Assembly (NCBI RefSeq): GCF_901933205.1
Contig: NC_044590.1
Span: 5,347,501-5,411,500 of the forward strand
Length of the DNA: 64,000 bases
From: Camarhynchus parvulus
Lineage: Eukaryota; Chordata; Aves; Passeriformes; Thraupidae
Direction of reading: 5' to 3'
Every line of letters starts with the position of its first letter. Positions within the stretch are counted from its first letter, which is position 1. A program made the position numbers and the translations under genes. Shown piece after piece: positions 1 through 12,300 of the stretch. Below the pieces are notes generated by a model. That model was given only the letters and a program-made list of their open reading frames with translations. It was not told the DNA's origin and searched no databases.

Positions 1-2665
<2,665 letters not shown>

Positions 2666-4859
2666 AATGTGTGCAGATGGACATCAAAAAATCTTAGTAC
2701 TGCACAGTATACATTTATATCAGTCTGTGACTGAAATATTTTTACTACAGTACAGCACTCAATTCAGATTTTTCAATGAACATCTAATTTGAAGGGAGAA
2801 AAGTCCCTTTTAAATGCTGCAAAAACTGCATTGAAAGGCGCTGTATCTCTTTGGAAGTCTGATTTAGGCTATGCACTATAGTACATTTTTAAAAAAACAA
2901 TTAAACAGGACAGGAAAAATAGCATTTTTAAAAGTACAGAATTCAAGCTTTCTAATTGGCTGCTGATGCCTAGTTTAGTGGCCAGTGAGTTAATATGGAG
3001 TTATATTGGCAACTGTTCAGTTTAACTGTCTCCTGTTTGAAATGTGTATATAGAACAGTGAATATTTTCTACCTTTAAGTTATAGCCAGATATACATTCC
3101 CCTTAAAAGGTAACTGGTCAAGTTTTCATCTATAAACTTTGCAGTAAGGTCAACTTTTTGCTTAGGAAATAGTGTACAAACTTGTAAATCATAATTTAAG
3201 GACTTTTGTTTTGGTTTTTTTTCTTCCTTGTTTCTGACTTCTTGGTGCTTTATATGGTGAGAGCTATGTTCATAATGGATCAGTGACCCATCTTTTCAGG
3301 AGGAGTATTGATGGAAATAGGTTTTTCCTTAATATTCACAAATGACCAAAACGGCCCCAGAGGCATTTGAGGGTTTTTTTAACAGGGGCCTTTTCCCCCC
3401 CATGTTAAATTTGCAGCGATTCCAGGTGGCTGCTACAGCTTTGAAGGCCACTGGATGTCTGTAAGCTGAGAGATTCATGTTAGGAAATCAAGTGGTGGGG
3501 AGAGATGCTTGTTGAAGCCTCCGATGTATCATCTTGTGCAGGATCTGCCTTCATGCTTGCTGAATAAGAATTGTAGTTTTGGAGCTACTTGGGCTGTTTT
3601 TTATGCCTTGAGCTAAACAAAGCAGGGCTGTCTAAAACCAGAAATTTGCATTTTGTCACTTCTTCCATACCTTTCTGAAGAGATGCAGTTCATCCTCATC
3701 TGTATTTGTTTACTGACTGTCCTCACTCCAGTTAGAACTATAGTTTTAATGTGAAGTCCAGACTTTCAAGTCAACAAATTGTAATCTTCTGGGTATGGGA
3801 TGTTCTGGTCAAGTGATTGCAGCGTTGCACACTGGTGTATACCCAGTGGTAGGAAGCACTAATCTTGCCAAATCTATCTCTAGATTTTTAGGTCTATAGA
3901 TCAAGTTTTGCCAAGCACAGAGCAAGCTGATGAGTGAAACAGTTTAACATCATGAGACACTGGCAGTTGTCACACCAGTCCCATACTGTACATAATCTAG
4001 TCTTGTATGGTAGATATTACCCTGTAGAATGAAACTTAGTTTTCACTTAATTTTACTGGAATACTTAATGCATTAAACTGTATAAAGCTTTGCAGATACA
4101 CCTGGCTTAGGGGAACTAACAAAACGTGTTACTGATTGCATTACTGTGAACACTGTTTACTTGTGTAGCTATTTTTGGGGGGAAGCCATTGTTTGTTAAG
4201 CAGCTGTGAGAGATGCAGAGCACCAGGGTTAAGCGAGATGGTGGATGTAACAAAATCATTTGTTCCCATTTCTTACTGATCGTTCTGTTCTCCACTTTGA
4301 GGCATTTGTGGTAGGGAGGTCTTCAAGTTTATATATAACAAACAAGCTATCAGTAGCCCCCCAGCTACAGCAGCAGTTTGGCTTTCCTTCACCCAGGCTG
4401 GTTATTCTAACACCAAACTTTTAACAGTTGTGGGTTTGGTTGTTTTGGGGTTTTTTTAATGTTTTTTTTTCTTTCTGAAGTCGGTTGATGTCTGAAAACC
4501 ATGTATAACTTTTAGTTTGTGAAAAACTGTATGGTTAATGTAACTTTGTTTAATAACAAACTGCAGAAACAAAACTGGAATAGCTCTAATTTCTTCATGT
4601 AGAACTGATCAGCTTTTCCTCTGTGTTCTGACACTTGTGTTGTTGAATCTCCTGTACAGTTTCTCCCGGGTGAAGTGGAAAGTGGTGCGGTTTTGTGGCA
4701 TGATGAGCATTTTTCTCCATGAGAAATGCAGTATTACAGCCCTGGGTGAGAAGTTCACTGTCCTTCTAGAACGCTACCTTAATTCCATAGAGTATTTGGG
4801 CAATGATTGAGCATAGATTACTTGAATTTCCACTAGCTTGTTGTTTTTTTCCATTAAAA

Positions 4860-4865
4860 AATAAA
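4860..4865 (+). promoter_or_regulatory. Candidate GID8 poly(A) signal (AATAAA)
   Basis: Canonical hexamer about 2.2 kb after the GID8 stop, with a T-rich stretch downstream near 4910. It is one of several candidates and transcript ends are needed to choose. Confidence 0.4.
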
Positions 4866-5290
4866 CACGTTTTTAAGGGGGTTAATATAAAATTAGTCTA
4901 GAACTATTTCACTTTGTTTTTATGAACATGCCACATTGATAAGCAGCTTTAATCTGTAAAGTTTTTGGTAACTGCAAGAAGATACTCGAAAGCTATGCAT
5001 TTTAGAGAAAGCATAAAGGTAGTGATATTGGTACTTCTAAGGATCTTTATATTAGTGTATATAAAATAGTTTGCATATACAAATATAATATATAATCTGT
5101 TTGAAATATTCTTGAATGGTAGGGGCTGTGAAACATATTATAATTTATGGAAATATTGTACACAGTAAACAGATGTCTCAGTACACAAATGAATTTTTGT
5201 CATATGCATGAAAAGTGTCTTATTTGGTGACTACTAATGAATGGGCTTTTGTTAACCCATTTTTGTTAGATAACCACTTTAACAAATACT

Positions 5291-5296
5291 ATTAAA
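5291..5296 (+). promoter_or_regulatory. Candidate GID8 poly(A) signal (ATTAAA)
   Basis: Common variant hexamer followed within 25 nt by a T/G-rich element (TTTGCTTTAGTGT). It would end the transcript near 5310-5320. Confidence 0.35.
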
Positions 5297-5310
5297 TGCC
5301 ACTTTGATCA

Positions 5311-8300
5311 GTTTGCTTTAGTGTAAAAATACATATTTTGTTCCATTGAATTTAGAGCGATATGAAAATAACTTTTGTAAGAAGATTTGTTCCAAACCCA
5401 ACATTGGCAGACAGATCCGGTCATTAGAGGTGGTGCACTTATCCTCCCCCAGCCTTGCCTTTGGTGAAAGCAAATAAGATATTTTCATTCATGCTATGGA
5501 TGTGGAGAAGCTGGATTGTAAAATATCCTGTCTTATACCTCTGCAGAAAGGCTGCATAGCAAGTGTGTTTGATTAGGTTACAAATCTCCCTCCTTTTCCC
5601 AAAGCCATCACCTCCCTGTAACTGTCTTTGCTGTTCTCATGTTTTGTTTCTGCCTGTCAAATCTAAGCTGAGCTGTGGCTGCTTCTGTTGTACAAAGGAG
5701 GGATTTTGGAAGGGTGGGGGTTCACAGACTTTCTTGAAGATGAAGTTGTGGTGATACTTTGAGAAATACTTACTGAACTGTTTAATTTTATATAGTTGGA
5801 AAAGCAGAGGCTGCTGCACAGAAACTTAACAGCAGAATTTTGAGTAAAGCATTTCCTCTCAAGACTTTTGAAGAGGCAAACATACACCTTTAAGCCAGAT
5901 GAAGTACCTCTCTCTCTTTAAGATGATTTCATTGAAACACTTTCAGCTTCTTCCACCCACATTAAAAAAAAAATAAAAAGAATTCTGCTTCCTTTCCACT
6001 CCTTGTAAATACAGGAAAAGCCACTACATTATTCCAGGGTGATTTTATTGTTTTTAATTTGTAAAATTTATGCTTTGTATGCTTGAGTATAAGCTTAAAG
6101 GCATTACTTTAAAAAAATCCTTGACTAGCTGAGTGTTGTTCAACTTATTTCAAACCACCTTGTGTCCAAGTGGGTTGCAAAGCTCATTAAATGGAGTTGG
6201 ATCCCTGTGTGTTGTGTCTTCACGGGAAATGGGGCTGCTGCTGTCAGCCACGGCTGAGAGCATCCTTGAGAGCCAGAATAGAACAGGATATGGAGTCCTG
6301 TTTGCCCTAAATCTGCCCTGAGGCTGCAGGTTCTGACCTGCACTGTAGCTCTCCTTCCCTCCAGAAGCGACACACCATGTCAGGAATTGTTTCTGCTCTG
6401 CTGTCCTTAACAAAAAGGGACGAGGAGGCTTTGGAGCTTTTGTGTGAGATGGTGTCCCCAGCCCTGCTCGCTGCTGGATGTGCTCAGCTGAGCACAGGCA
6501 GAACACAGAGCTCCTGAACAGCACCCTCAGAGGGATTTGTACTTCTCCATGGGCACCTCGAGGTGCTACAAACTATTTTCATTCCTTTCTGCTCCCCCTC
6601 TGCCTTCAACTCATCAAGTTGAGCACAAAGTTGGTCAAACCACTGGTGGGCTGCATGTTGATGCTTTCAGGCACCTCAGACCAGAAAGCCCTACCATGCT
6701 CTTCGTGAGGATTGCAACATGGTTCCAGCAGTATCCTGCTACCTTATCTCGCCTGGATGAGTTATTGCATGGAAGTTGCTGTTCGTTTATAAGCAGGCTC
6801 AATTTGCCAACTTCTCTGATAATTGGCTTTTTTTTAGTATATTGCTGCTTAGTAATTTTGCTAAGTTGGATTATGTAGCAGTAGAAACCCACATGTGTTT
6901 TCTTTATTGTGTGGAAAAGTTGCATTGGAACTGTGCTGGCTTAGGGAGCTCTCAAGCTGCAGTCACTGTCCTTTCAAGAGACAACAATTGTCCTTCATGG
7001 AATGTATGAGCCTTTTACTCCATTCATACCCTTTCAGGAATCGGTCCTAATCTGCATTTAACTTCAAAAAATCTTCAAATAATTCAACCATTGTATGGGT
7101 GAACTACAGGATAGTAAATGTCAGGTCAAATATTAACCCAATAATCTTTAGTTTGGTTTAACCTTTTGACAGATTAAGCTGAACACAGGAAAAATGAGAG
7201 GAGGTGGTGTTCTTGTGTAAGATTATTTTCTTTAGTCAGCACCTGTCCCCTGAGCTGATTCCATTTGTCATTTTATCAGCTTGGTGGGAGGTTTGCTTAT
7301 AGAAAATCATACAGCAGTAAAAGGAATGATGTCTGTGTATTTACTCTTTATTTATGTGAATGTGATGGATGTTGCACTCAAACACTTTCCACTGCAGCTG
7401 GTTTGGACAGTGAAAGTAGCTTCTTATCTGAGAGGCAGATTAGTCAAACTCCTAATTAAAGAGGTGGCACTGAGCAAGACAAGGAAAGGAACAAAAAAGT
7501 ACAAAAATAATGAAAATTTGTGCTTAATTTCCAACTCAACTACCAACTCACTGAAAGTATGATTCATTGTTGCAGTGTCAGTGTTGGAAGTGTTTGCACC
7601 CCTCAGCGGTGAGACTGAGCACAGGATCCCTCATACCTGGCTATGAGCTCATAAGTTTTCTGCATCTGTGGTTACTCTACCATGCTCAAGGCCTCTCCAG
7701 TTCTTTCCTGAGTTTATTGCATGGATTTCACTTCTGTAGTTACATCAGAGCCCATCTCCCCTCCTGCCTCGAGTTAACTAAACTTGAAACATACACACAA
7801 GTTAAGAAACCCAAAATACATTGTCAGTGGTTTACATTTTTGGCTGCAATTTGCCATGACTTGGCTCCCTCTTCTGGAAAAAGGGACAGTAGCAGAGTGA
7901 ATAAAAATACTTCATAGTTTCATTTCCTGCCCAAATAAAGGGAGGAAAGCCTACAACTAAATGAAAGCTAAAGTGGTTACTACGCGTGGTTCCCCTCAGT
8001 CTCTTCTTGCAGCAAAGCTCGTTATATTTGTGTTCTCTGTGTGCAGTAGGTCTGTGTGACTGTGCCTGACTGTGCCACAGGCCTTTTGGAGAAGATCTCT
8101 TTTTTTCTGAGGAAGAAATAAAAGCAAAGGCTAAAGTATGACGATGATTTTTACTTTTTCAGCAACCTCCTCTGTGGAGCTGTCTTTGGTGTGTATTTCA
8201 CCTTTTTGCTATTTCACTCTCAAAGGTTCAGCTCAATAACAGTATTATGCCTCCTGATTTATGTAGAACACTGTTCATCAGGGGCCTGCCAAAGGATTCA

Positions 8301-8850
8301 TGCTGGGAGAAGGATGTTTGAATTACCTAAATATTAGTCTGCTAAAGGCTTCATTGCACCAAGGATGGAGAGGTTTCTGGCTGCAGGAATAGCAGACAGG
8401 AGGTGTCTGCCCTGCACCTGCGCGTTTTGGTGCAGCCCAGCAGCTCTGGTACTTTTCCCAGGGGCCATGCACGACCTTGCTCAGGCTGTGCCGGAGCTCC
8501 TCCATCCTTTGATCACCTGAAGTTTTGCCGTTCTAGTTTCCAGGCTGCAATCGGCCACAGCATCACCTGAACGATGCCTCAGCAAGGCTCCTCCAGCCTG
8601 CTCGTTCGTGATCTTTAAATGAGTCACGAGTCCTTTCGTTGCGGACTGAGATAACCATCATTTCAATTATTTATTTCCACAAAGGAGTTTGATTATCTCT
8701 TTCAGATACAGCAAGGCAGCGCCTCTATCCAACAGACATAAATCAAGCTGTAACACCACTCATCCCTATTTATTTTATCTTCGGAAGCGAACGTTATACT
8801 CGCTTCTAAACCTTAAAAAGCAGAACCAGAGACTTTGCTGCTGCCAAACC
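5311..8850. other. Intergenic stretch between GID8 and SLC17A9
   Basis: Short frames only, none resembling a protein family. Composition is mixed, with no clear CR1 or LTR. It may include the tail of a long GID8 transcript and distal promoter elements of SLC17A9. At 8784-8806 there is a 7-bp perfect inverted repeat around a 9-nt loop, just before the CpG island. Confidence 0.6.
5972..5977 (+). promoter_or_regulatory. Candidate distal poly(A) signal (AATAAA) in an A-rich run
   Basis: The hexamer sits in an A-rich run. A TGTAAATA motif lies 27 nt further on and a T-rich stretch near 6045. A distal end for GID8 is possible but weakly supported. Confidence 0.25.
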
Positions 8851-9086
8851 CGTGAGAGCAGCGGGGGCAGGGAGCGATTCCCTGCCCGGGTACGGGAGCA
8901 GAAGGACAGACCCTGCTCCGTCCCCTTTCCGTGCCCTCGCTGTGCCCGCTGCGGGTGTCAGCAATGACCGGAGCAGAGGGAACGAGCGGAACCCCGCGGT
9001 TCGCCGGTGCCAGCACCTGCCCCTCCGGAGCCCTCCGGCTCCGCGGCTGCCGGGGCTGGCCGAGCGGGACCGGCACCGGGCCGGGC

Positions 9087-9096
9087 GGGACTTCCC
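9087..9096. promoter_or_regulatory. Perfect kappaB-type motif GGGACTTCCC
   Basis: It matches the NF-kappaB consensus GGGRNNYYCC at every position, in the CpG island about 115 nt before the SLC17A9 ATG. A chance match in G+C-rich DNA is possible. Confidence 0.4.
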
Positions 9097-9129
9097 GGCG
9101 CGGCGGGCGGGGGCGGCGGGAGGCGCTGA

Positions 9130-9135
9130 CACGTG
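9130..9135. promoter_or_regulatory. CACGTG E-box in the SLC17A9 promoter
   Basis: The flanks read TGA-CACGTG-GCC, partly like the CLEAR element bound by MiT/TFE factors (core CACGTG). VNUT works on secretory vesicles and lysosomes, so control by TFEB-type factors is plausible but inferred. Confidence 0.4.
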
Positions 9136-9175
9136 GCCGCGGCCCGGCGGGGGAGGGAGCGGCGGCGGGGCCGCG

Positions 9176-9181
9176 ATGTGA
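9176..9181 (+). other. Minimal upstream ORF (ATG-TGA)
   Basis: A start codon directly followed by a stop lies 33 nt before the proposed SLC17A9 start, within the likely 5' leader. Start-stop elements can stall initiating ribosomes. Whether it is transcribed depends on the start site. Confidence 0.45.
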
Positions 9182-9208
9182 GCCGGGGAGGCGGAAGGCG
9201 CTGCCCGC

Positions 9209-9303
9209 ATGGCCGCGGGGGGCGGCGGCAGGAATGTGCCCCCGGGCAGCGGCCCCCGCGACGGCATGAGGCGGGATGGCGGCACCGAGCCCTACTGGTC
9301 CAG
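9209..9303 (+). CDS. SLC17A9: SLC17A9 coding exon 1 (cytosolic N-terminus)
   Basis: It encodes 31 residues plus two bases of Arg32. It starts with a Gly-rich stretch and ends RRDGGTEPYWSR, like the RRDMAGDTQWSR of a human isoform as I recall it. The donor is GTAAGG. The first ATG (9209) has C at -3 and G at +4; the in-frame ATG at 9266 has a purine at -3. An out-of-frame ATG at 9234 lies between them and ends in TGA overlapping the 9266 ATG. Confidence 0.85.
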
Positions 9304-12300
9304 GTAAGGATGGAGCCGCTCCCGCTCCCGGGGAAAGCGCTTCCTATCTATCTCCGGGACTCCCCGGTGCCTTCCCCGCATCCTCGGTCCCCGCAGCTCC
9401 CGGGAGAGATGCGGCTCCGGGATGGAGGCGGTCTGGCGGCCCACAGCGCTCCCGGAGAGGCGATTTCGGAGGAGCTTGGTGCTCCCCGTCGGACCGGGAT
9501 CCTCCTGTCCCTGTGTCGCTGCTGCCCTCCTGGAGGGACACGGTCCCACCGCCCTCGGCGGTTCCCGCTGTCTCACTCCTCCGGACTGCAGCAAAGACGG
9601 TAGAAGGAAGGGGGAAGATAGGGAATTACTGTAAAAAATATGGGGAAAAAACAACTATTGAGCTTATTTCTGGCCTGTAATCAGTGAATCAAACACAAAA
9701 CCGCTATGAGGCTCTTATCGAAGTGTTCCAGTGGGGATGTTTGTACTGGCGATAGTAATTCATTCAGATAAAGTCTGGAATAGGAGCTGGGCAGCAGCTA
9801 GACAGCAAGAACTGCTCTTGATGCAAAGTCATTAAAATACTTAAAATGCAGTTAAACCCCCAGTGAGCACTTCTAACAGCAGGGGCACAGGCAAAGGCAG
9901 GGCGATCCGGTGTCCGGTGCTGCTCCTCTGTGCCGCCCTGGCAAATTCATCCAGCACCAAGACCTCAGGATCAGCCCCTTCTCCCATCTGGTGAGATGAT
10001 GATTCCAAAGTACCAGTGGGGCAGCTGGAATTCATGCTCAGAGGCTTTTCCAAGCTGGGAATCCCTGTGCTTGAGGAATCTGGCTCGGTTTCAGCTGGCT
10101 GATGTGCGGCTGCCGCCGTGGTGCCCAGCCCTGGGGCTCCCCCCTTCCCCTCGCCTTGGGGTCACACTGCGGTGACCTCGGCCTGGCGGGAGAGCAGCGG
10201 GACAGCCACAGGACAGGTGGCACCCGTGCCAAAGCACAGCAACAGGAGACCAGGGGGATGGATTGCCCCTGGATGAGTTGGTTTTTCTCATCCATGGCTC
10301 TCTGCAGGGGCAGCAGGCTGATAGCCGGCTCTGAACTGTTGTCCCGAGGGGGAATCCTCCTGCGCTCACAGATCGGGATGTCTCATCAAATCCACGCTCA
10401 CCCTGACTAACGGGGTGGGTCTTAAAGAAGACCTTTGGCACAGAGGAGCTTAGCATTTGAAGGTTCTTTCCTCCTAAAGCACTTAAGAAAATTCCTTCTC
10501 TGTCTCCCCCTTGCTAACTTTTCTCTAAGTCTTTGAGAAGTGGGAATGGTGGGAGCTCACACACCAGATTTTCATGAGGCAAAACTTTAGTTTATAGGCT
10601 TCTCCTCTAGGAAAAAAAAAAAACACCCAAAAAACATTTGACCAGAACAAGCTCTCCTGTTTCTCAAATCTCTTCGGAAAAATGCAAAACATAGATAACA
10701 CTTTCCAAAACAAAAGGGATGAAAACAACCTGTTGATCAAGACAGACATTTTAAGTGACCCTGACCATGCTAAGTGCTGCTGATAATTGAGAGAATCCTG
10801 TTAATGGGAAGGAGCAGCAGGATAACCCTAAGGCACCTCAGATCATTATCTATATTGCTGTAGTTCACAGCAGCTGAGATCATGTCCCCATTGTTTAGTG
10901 TAGACACAGAGGTGGTCACAGCCCTTCTTTGGGGAGGTTTTATGGAGGTTTTATGGCCTAAAGCAAACGGGGCAGGTGGAGGTTGAGTAAGGAGGAGCAA
11001 GAAGGGGGAATGAGCCACCAGATCGTTGGAGCAGGTTTGTCAAGTTGTATAAAGTACCTCACTGGGTGAAGTGAATTTAGTGGACAATTTGTGAACAGTA
11101 TACGCAAATAAATAACTTACTTTCATATTTTCCAAGTAGTGAGTTACTGCCATGGGGGCAAGGTGTTATCAAGTGGGGGAAGTGACATGGGCTCTCCTTT
11201 CATGCTCCAACAAAAGACATGCCAGGCAGCCTTCCAAGATCTGTCAGTGCAAGGAGAGATAAACAGTTATCTTGGCAGGTTTATTTCTCCATCTTTGTTC
11301 ACGCTGCCTCTTCTTTTCTCCTTCCTTTTTCCAACTGGCTTGTCCTTCCTCTTCCACTCTTCTTGCCTTGTGTTTTCTCCTGCCTGTCTTTCCCAAACTT
11401 TTCTGCAGGTTTCCAATGGCTCCATTATCACACATCTCTTCCAAGAGCAGCACTTGGGGATTCCTGTTTGGGGCTTGAAAAAGCCCTCATGCTTTTGTAG
11501 CACATCTGGACAGTTAGAGAACATTTCTTAATGATGATCCTAACATGCCAAAGCAGGACCCCATGGGCAGTGGATGTGTTTAAGCATTTCTGGTTTATCT
11601 GAGGGAAGACCAAAGCAGTGAAAAGAGAAATCAGTCGCTAAAGGCTGCACACAAACTCACCAGCAGATCCAGCACTGGATGTGGGGCTCACATTTTGGAT
11701 GGTGCCTCCAGGAGAGAAATGCAGAAGGAAAAACTCACTGTGCCCTGAGAAAGCAAATGACTCCCGAAGCCGCTCTGCATCTCCCAGCCTCCGGCTACAC
11801 CTGAAGACAAGGGGTGATTATAAAAGGTTCTTTAAGCTCCAGAGATAAAAAGAGTCCTACCCCCGGCCACAGGCTGATCTCCAGTCACCTGATCTTTGCC
11901 CAGAGACAACAGTCAGTTGTTTATTTCTGAGTTCTGTGCCCTCATCTTTTGTCAACATGATGTTGCAGCTTTAGTTGGTTATTTGGGGTATTTTTAGTGG
12001 TTGGGATTTTTGTTTTACAAGTTCCTGCGTTTAATAGTGACCTTGCTGAGAACTTTTTTCACATGGAAAACATAAGCAGGGCACACATTTCATTCCTGGC
12101 TGATCCGTGTATGCCCTCAGATCAGTGTGCAAAGCATGCCTCTGCTTTATTATTATGTTTTCTCACCACCTCCACCTGGACTCAACAACTACTTCCAGCT
12201 CATATGAGCTGCTGAAATTTAATTTCATCTTTGCTTTTGCCGAAAGCAAGAAATGAAGAGAGGGAATAAACCCAGAGCTCGTTTGCTGAACACCACTTTG

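Larger units (their letters stand above)
2666..5310 (+). other. GID8: Probable GID8 3' UTR
   Basis: No open frame of note follows the stop. The stretch is A/T-rich, largely free of recognisable repeats, and has runs of T and several possible cleavage signals: AATAAA at 4860-4865 and ATTAAA at 5291-5296, the latter followed by a T/G-rich stretch. TGTANATA (Pumilio-type) motifs occur at 3045, 3987 and 5056. The right boundary is a guess; a longer form using AATAAA at 5972 is possible. Confidence 0.55.
8850..9340 (+). promoter_or_regulatory. SLC17A9: CpG island and promoter of SLC17A9
   Basis: This is the only long stretch of dense CpG and G+C in the window, starting sharply after A/T-rich DNA and covering the first coding exon. 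No TATA box is evident near the 5' edge. GGGCGG (Sp-type) motifs, a kappaB-like GGGACTTCCC at 9087-9096 and a CACGTG E-box at 9130-9135 lie within 125 nt of the ATG. G-runs at 9102-9120 and 9147-9160 could form G-quadruplexes. The transcription start site itself cannot be fixed from sequence. Confidence 0.85.

Noticed and set aside
9133..9680. Alternative frames through the CpG island (156 and 134 aa plus strand, 159 and 120 aa minus strand)
   Set aside because: They are G+C-driven shadows of SLC17A9 exon 1 and the intron start; only the frame from 9209 joins exon 2 to give VNUT.
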